This document shows positions 34,101 through 34,505 of a stretch of DNA of 34,505 nucleotides, in pieces. Under the pieces are notes generated by a model. The model did no database searches and was not told the origin of the DNA. It saw nothing but the letters and a program-made list of their open reading frames with translations. The translations under genes were made by a program, and so were the position numbers. The number at the start of each line of letters is the position of its first letter. Position 1 is the first letter of the stretch. The DNA is from Ichthyophonus hoferi (Eukaryota > Opisthokonta > Ichthyosporea > Ichthyophonida > Ichthyophonidae): the NCBI GenBank assembly GCA_002751075.1, contig NAOQ01000107.1:13632-48136 (forward strand). Direction: 5' to 3'.

Positions 34101-34505
34101 AGCCGGGGCCACCACCCCTACCAAGAAGAACGAGGTAAGAGGCCACCAGCAGGGAGAGGGAGGGAAGGGTAGGGAGGGAGGGAGGCTAACCCCTTGACTG
34201 CAGGCCTACATCCAGGCGACAGATGAGGTCATGGGGCCATTGGCTGCTGCCATGGTTACCCGCCATCCCGATGGCTGGAATCTGATGACGTAAGTATAAG
34301 GACATCTTAATGTGATTGGTTTGCAGCTCTAGTAGGCGGGAGGGACTGGGTGGGAGTATACATACTAGGCATGGGTGGGGAGTGGTATAGCCCTAAGGCA
34401 GCAGACTCACAGCCCCCTGCAGACCTAAGCTGTTCACTACTTTCTGGTCCCTTTCCATGTACGACCTGCACTATCCCAAGGTGGGTGGCTTCACAGGCGG
34501 GGGGG
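28110..34505 (+). CDS. THOC2: THOC2, THO complex subunit 2 (5' two thirds; 3' end off right edge)
   Basis: THOC2 is the scaffold of the nuclear THO/TREX complex coupling transcription to mRNA export. Exons: 28110(or 28121)-28262, 28699-28737 (tentative), 28882-28972, 29051-29109, 29361-29515, 29575-29705, 29893-29959, 30082-30229, 30333-30401, 30470-30562, 30641-30730, 30847-31022, 31095-31147, 31230-31299, 31578-31805, 31874-32035, 32147-32249, 32319-32394, 32471-32518, 32590-32657, (32886-32923 uncertain), 33022-33146, 33251-33406, 33529-33618, 33930-34004, 34081-34134, 34204-34289, 34423-34480. Diagnostic pieces: YKQNKYNLLREQSEGYAKL (human YKQQKFNLLREENEGYAKL), FFRVAAALIGVKLVDL, AVIEPVYR, GKLTHSNPGVVFDY (human GKLSHSNPTILFDY), MVRMMAGVDVSEE, TTFWSLSMYDL (human ATFWSLTMYDL). 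Phases close at every other join; 32657 to 33022 does not. The true start may lie in an upstream exon. Introns are mostly 70-250 bases. Confidence 0.95.
29165..29350. repeat. 30-bp intronic minisatellite in THOC2
   Basis: Five to six units of about 30 bases (tatatatagtaggtaggtag then ggtatactac, with variants) run up to the acceptor of the exon starting at 29361; the repeat's gtaggtag supplies that splice site. The open minus-strand frame (Tyr-Pro-Thr-Tyr-Leu-Leu-Tyr-Ile periodic) is an artefact. Confidence 0.9.
33797..33906. repeat. 31-bp intronic minisatellite in THOC2
   Basis: Three full units of about 31 bases (taccttaccctgtgg then tatatagtatatagta), plus a partial one, lie in the intron just before the exon that starts at 33930. 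Confidence 0.9.

Overview
This is animal nuclear DNA. It holds intron-split housekeeping genes joined by GT-AG introns, A+T-rich intergenic DNA and many microsatellites, with no bacterial layout. Short introns on the right, secreted SOD-like and fucolectin-like relics, and the sequence of the ribosomal and autophagy proteins suggest an early-branching invertebrate. A sponge is my best guess, but the window does not prove it. The left 24 kb is very A+T rich. From about 24 kb rightward the DNA becomes gene-dense and richer in G+C.

Layout. (1) 155-6219, minus strand: ten exons covering the N-terminal domain of ATG7, running off the left edge; its introns are packed with simple repeats. (2) 6.2-13.6 kb: no intact gene, but a rearranged 8.0-10.9 kb patch with a diverged direct repeat, a large inverted repeat and a decayed Cu/Zn-SOD-like secreted protein. 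(3) 13.6-14.9 kb, plus strand: RPL37 (eL37), complete in three exons, with an apparent C/D-box snoRNA in intron 2 and an E-box promoter. (4) 15-24 kb: mostly empty, with a possible two-exon small protein (18379-18694) and a fucolectin-like relic (21365-21969) between a pair of direct repeats. (5) 24090-24920, plus: a CAAP1-like gene. (6) 25746-27474, minus: complete five-exon RPP38 (RNase P/MRP protein p38). (7) 28110 to the right edge, plus: THOC2, about 27 exons visible, the 3' part outside the window, head-to-head with RPP38.

The recognisable genes are RNA-machinery genes (ribosomal protein, snoRNA, RNase P/MRP protein, mRNA-export THO subunit) plus autophagy and cell-death genes. They do not form a pathway. 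The clearest points of interest are the intronic snoRNA, the self-inverted SOD-like relic, several stop-free introns whose length is a multiple of three, related ~30-bp minisatellites in introns of unrelated genes, a GC-AG intron in ATG7, and a marked density of CCAAT/ATTGG around the ATG7 exons.
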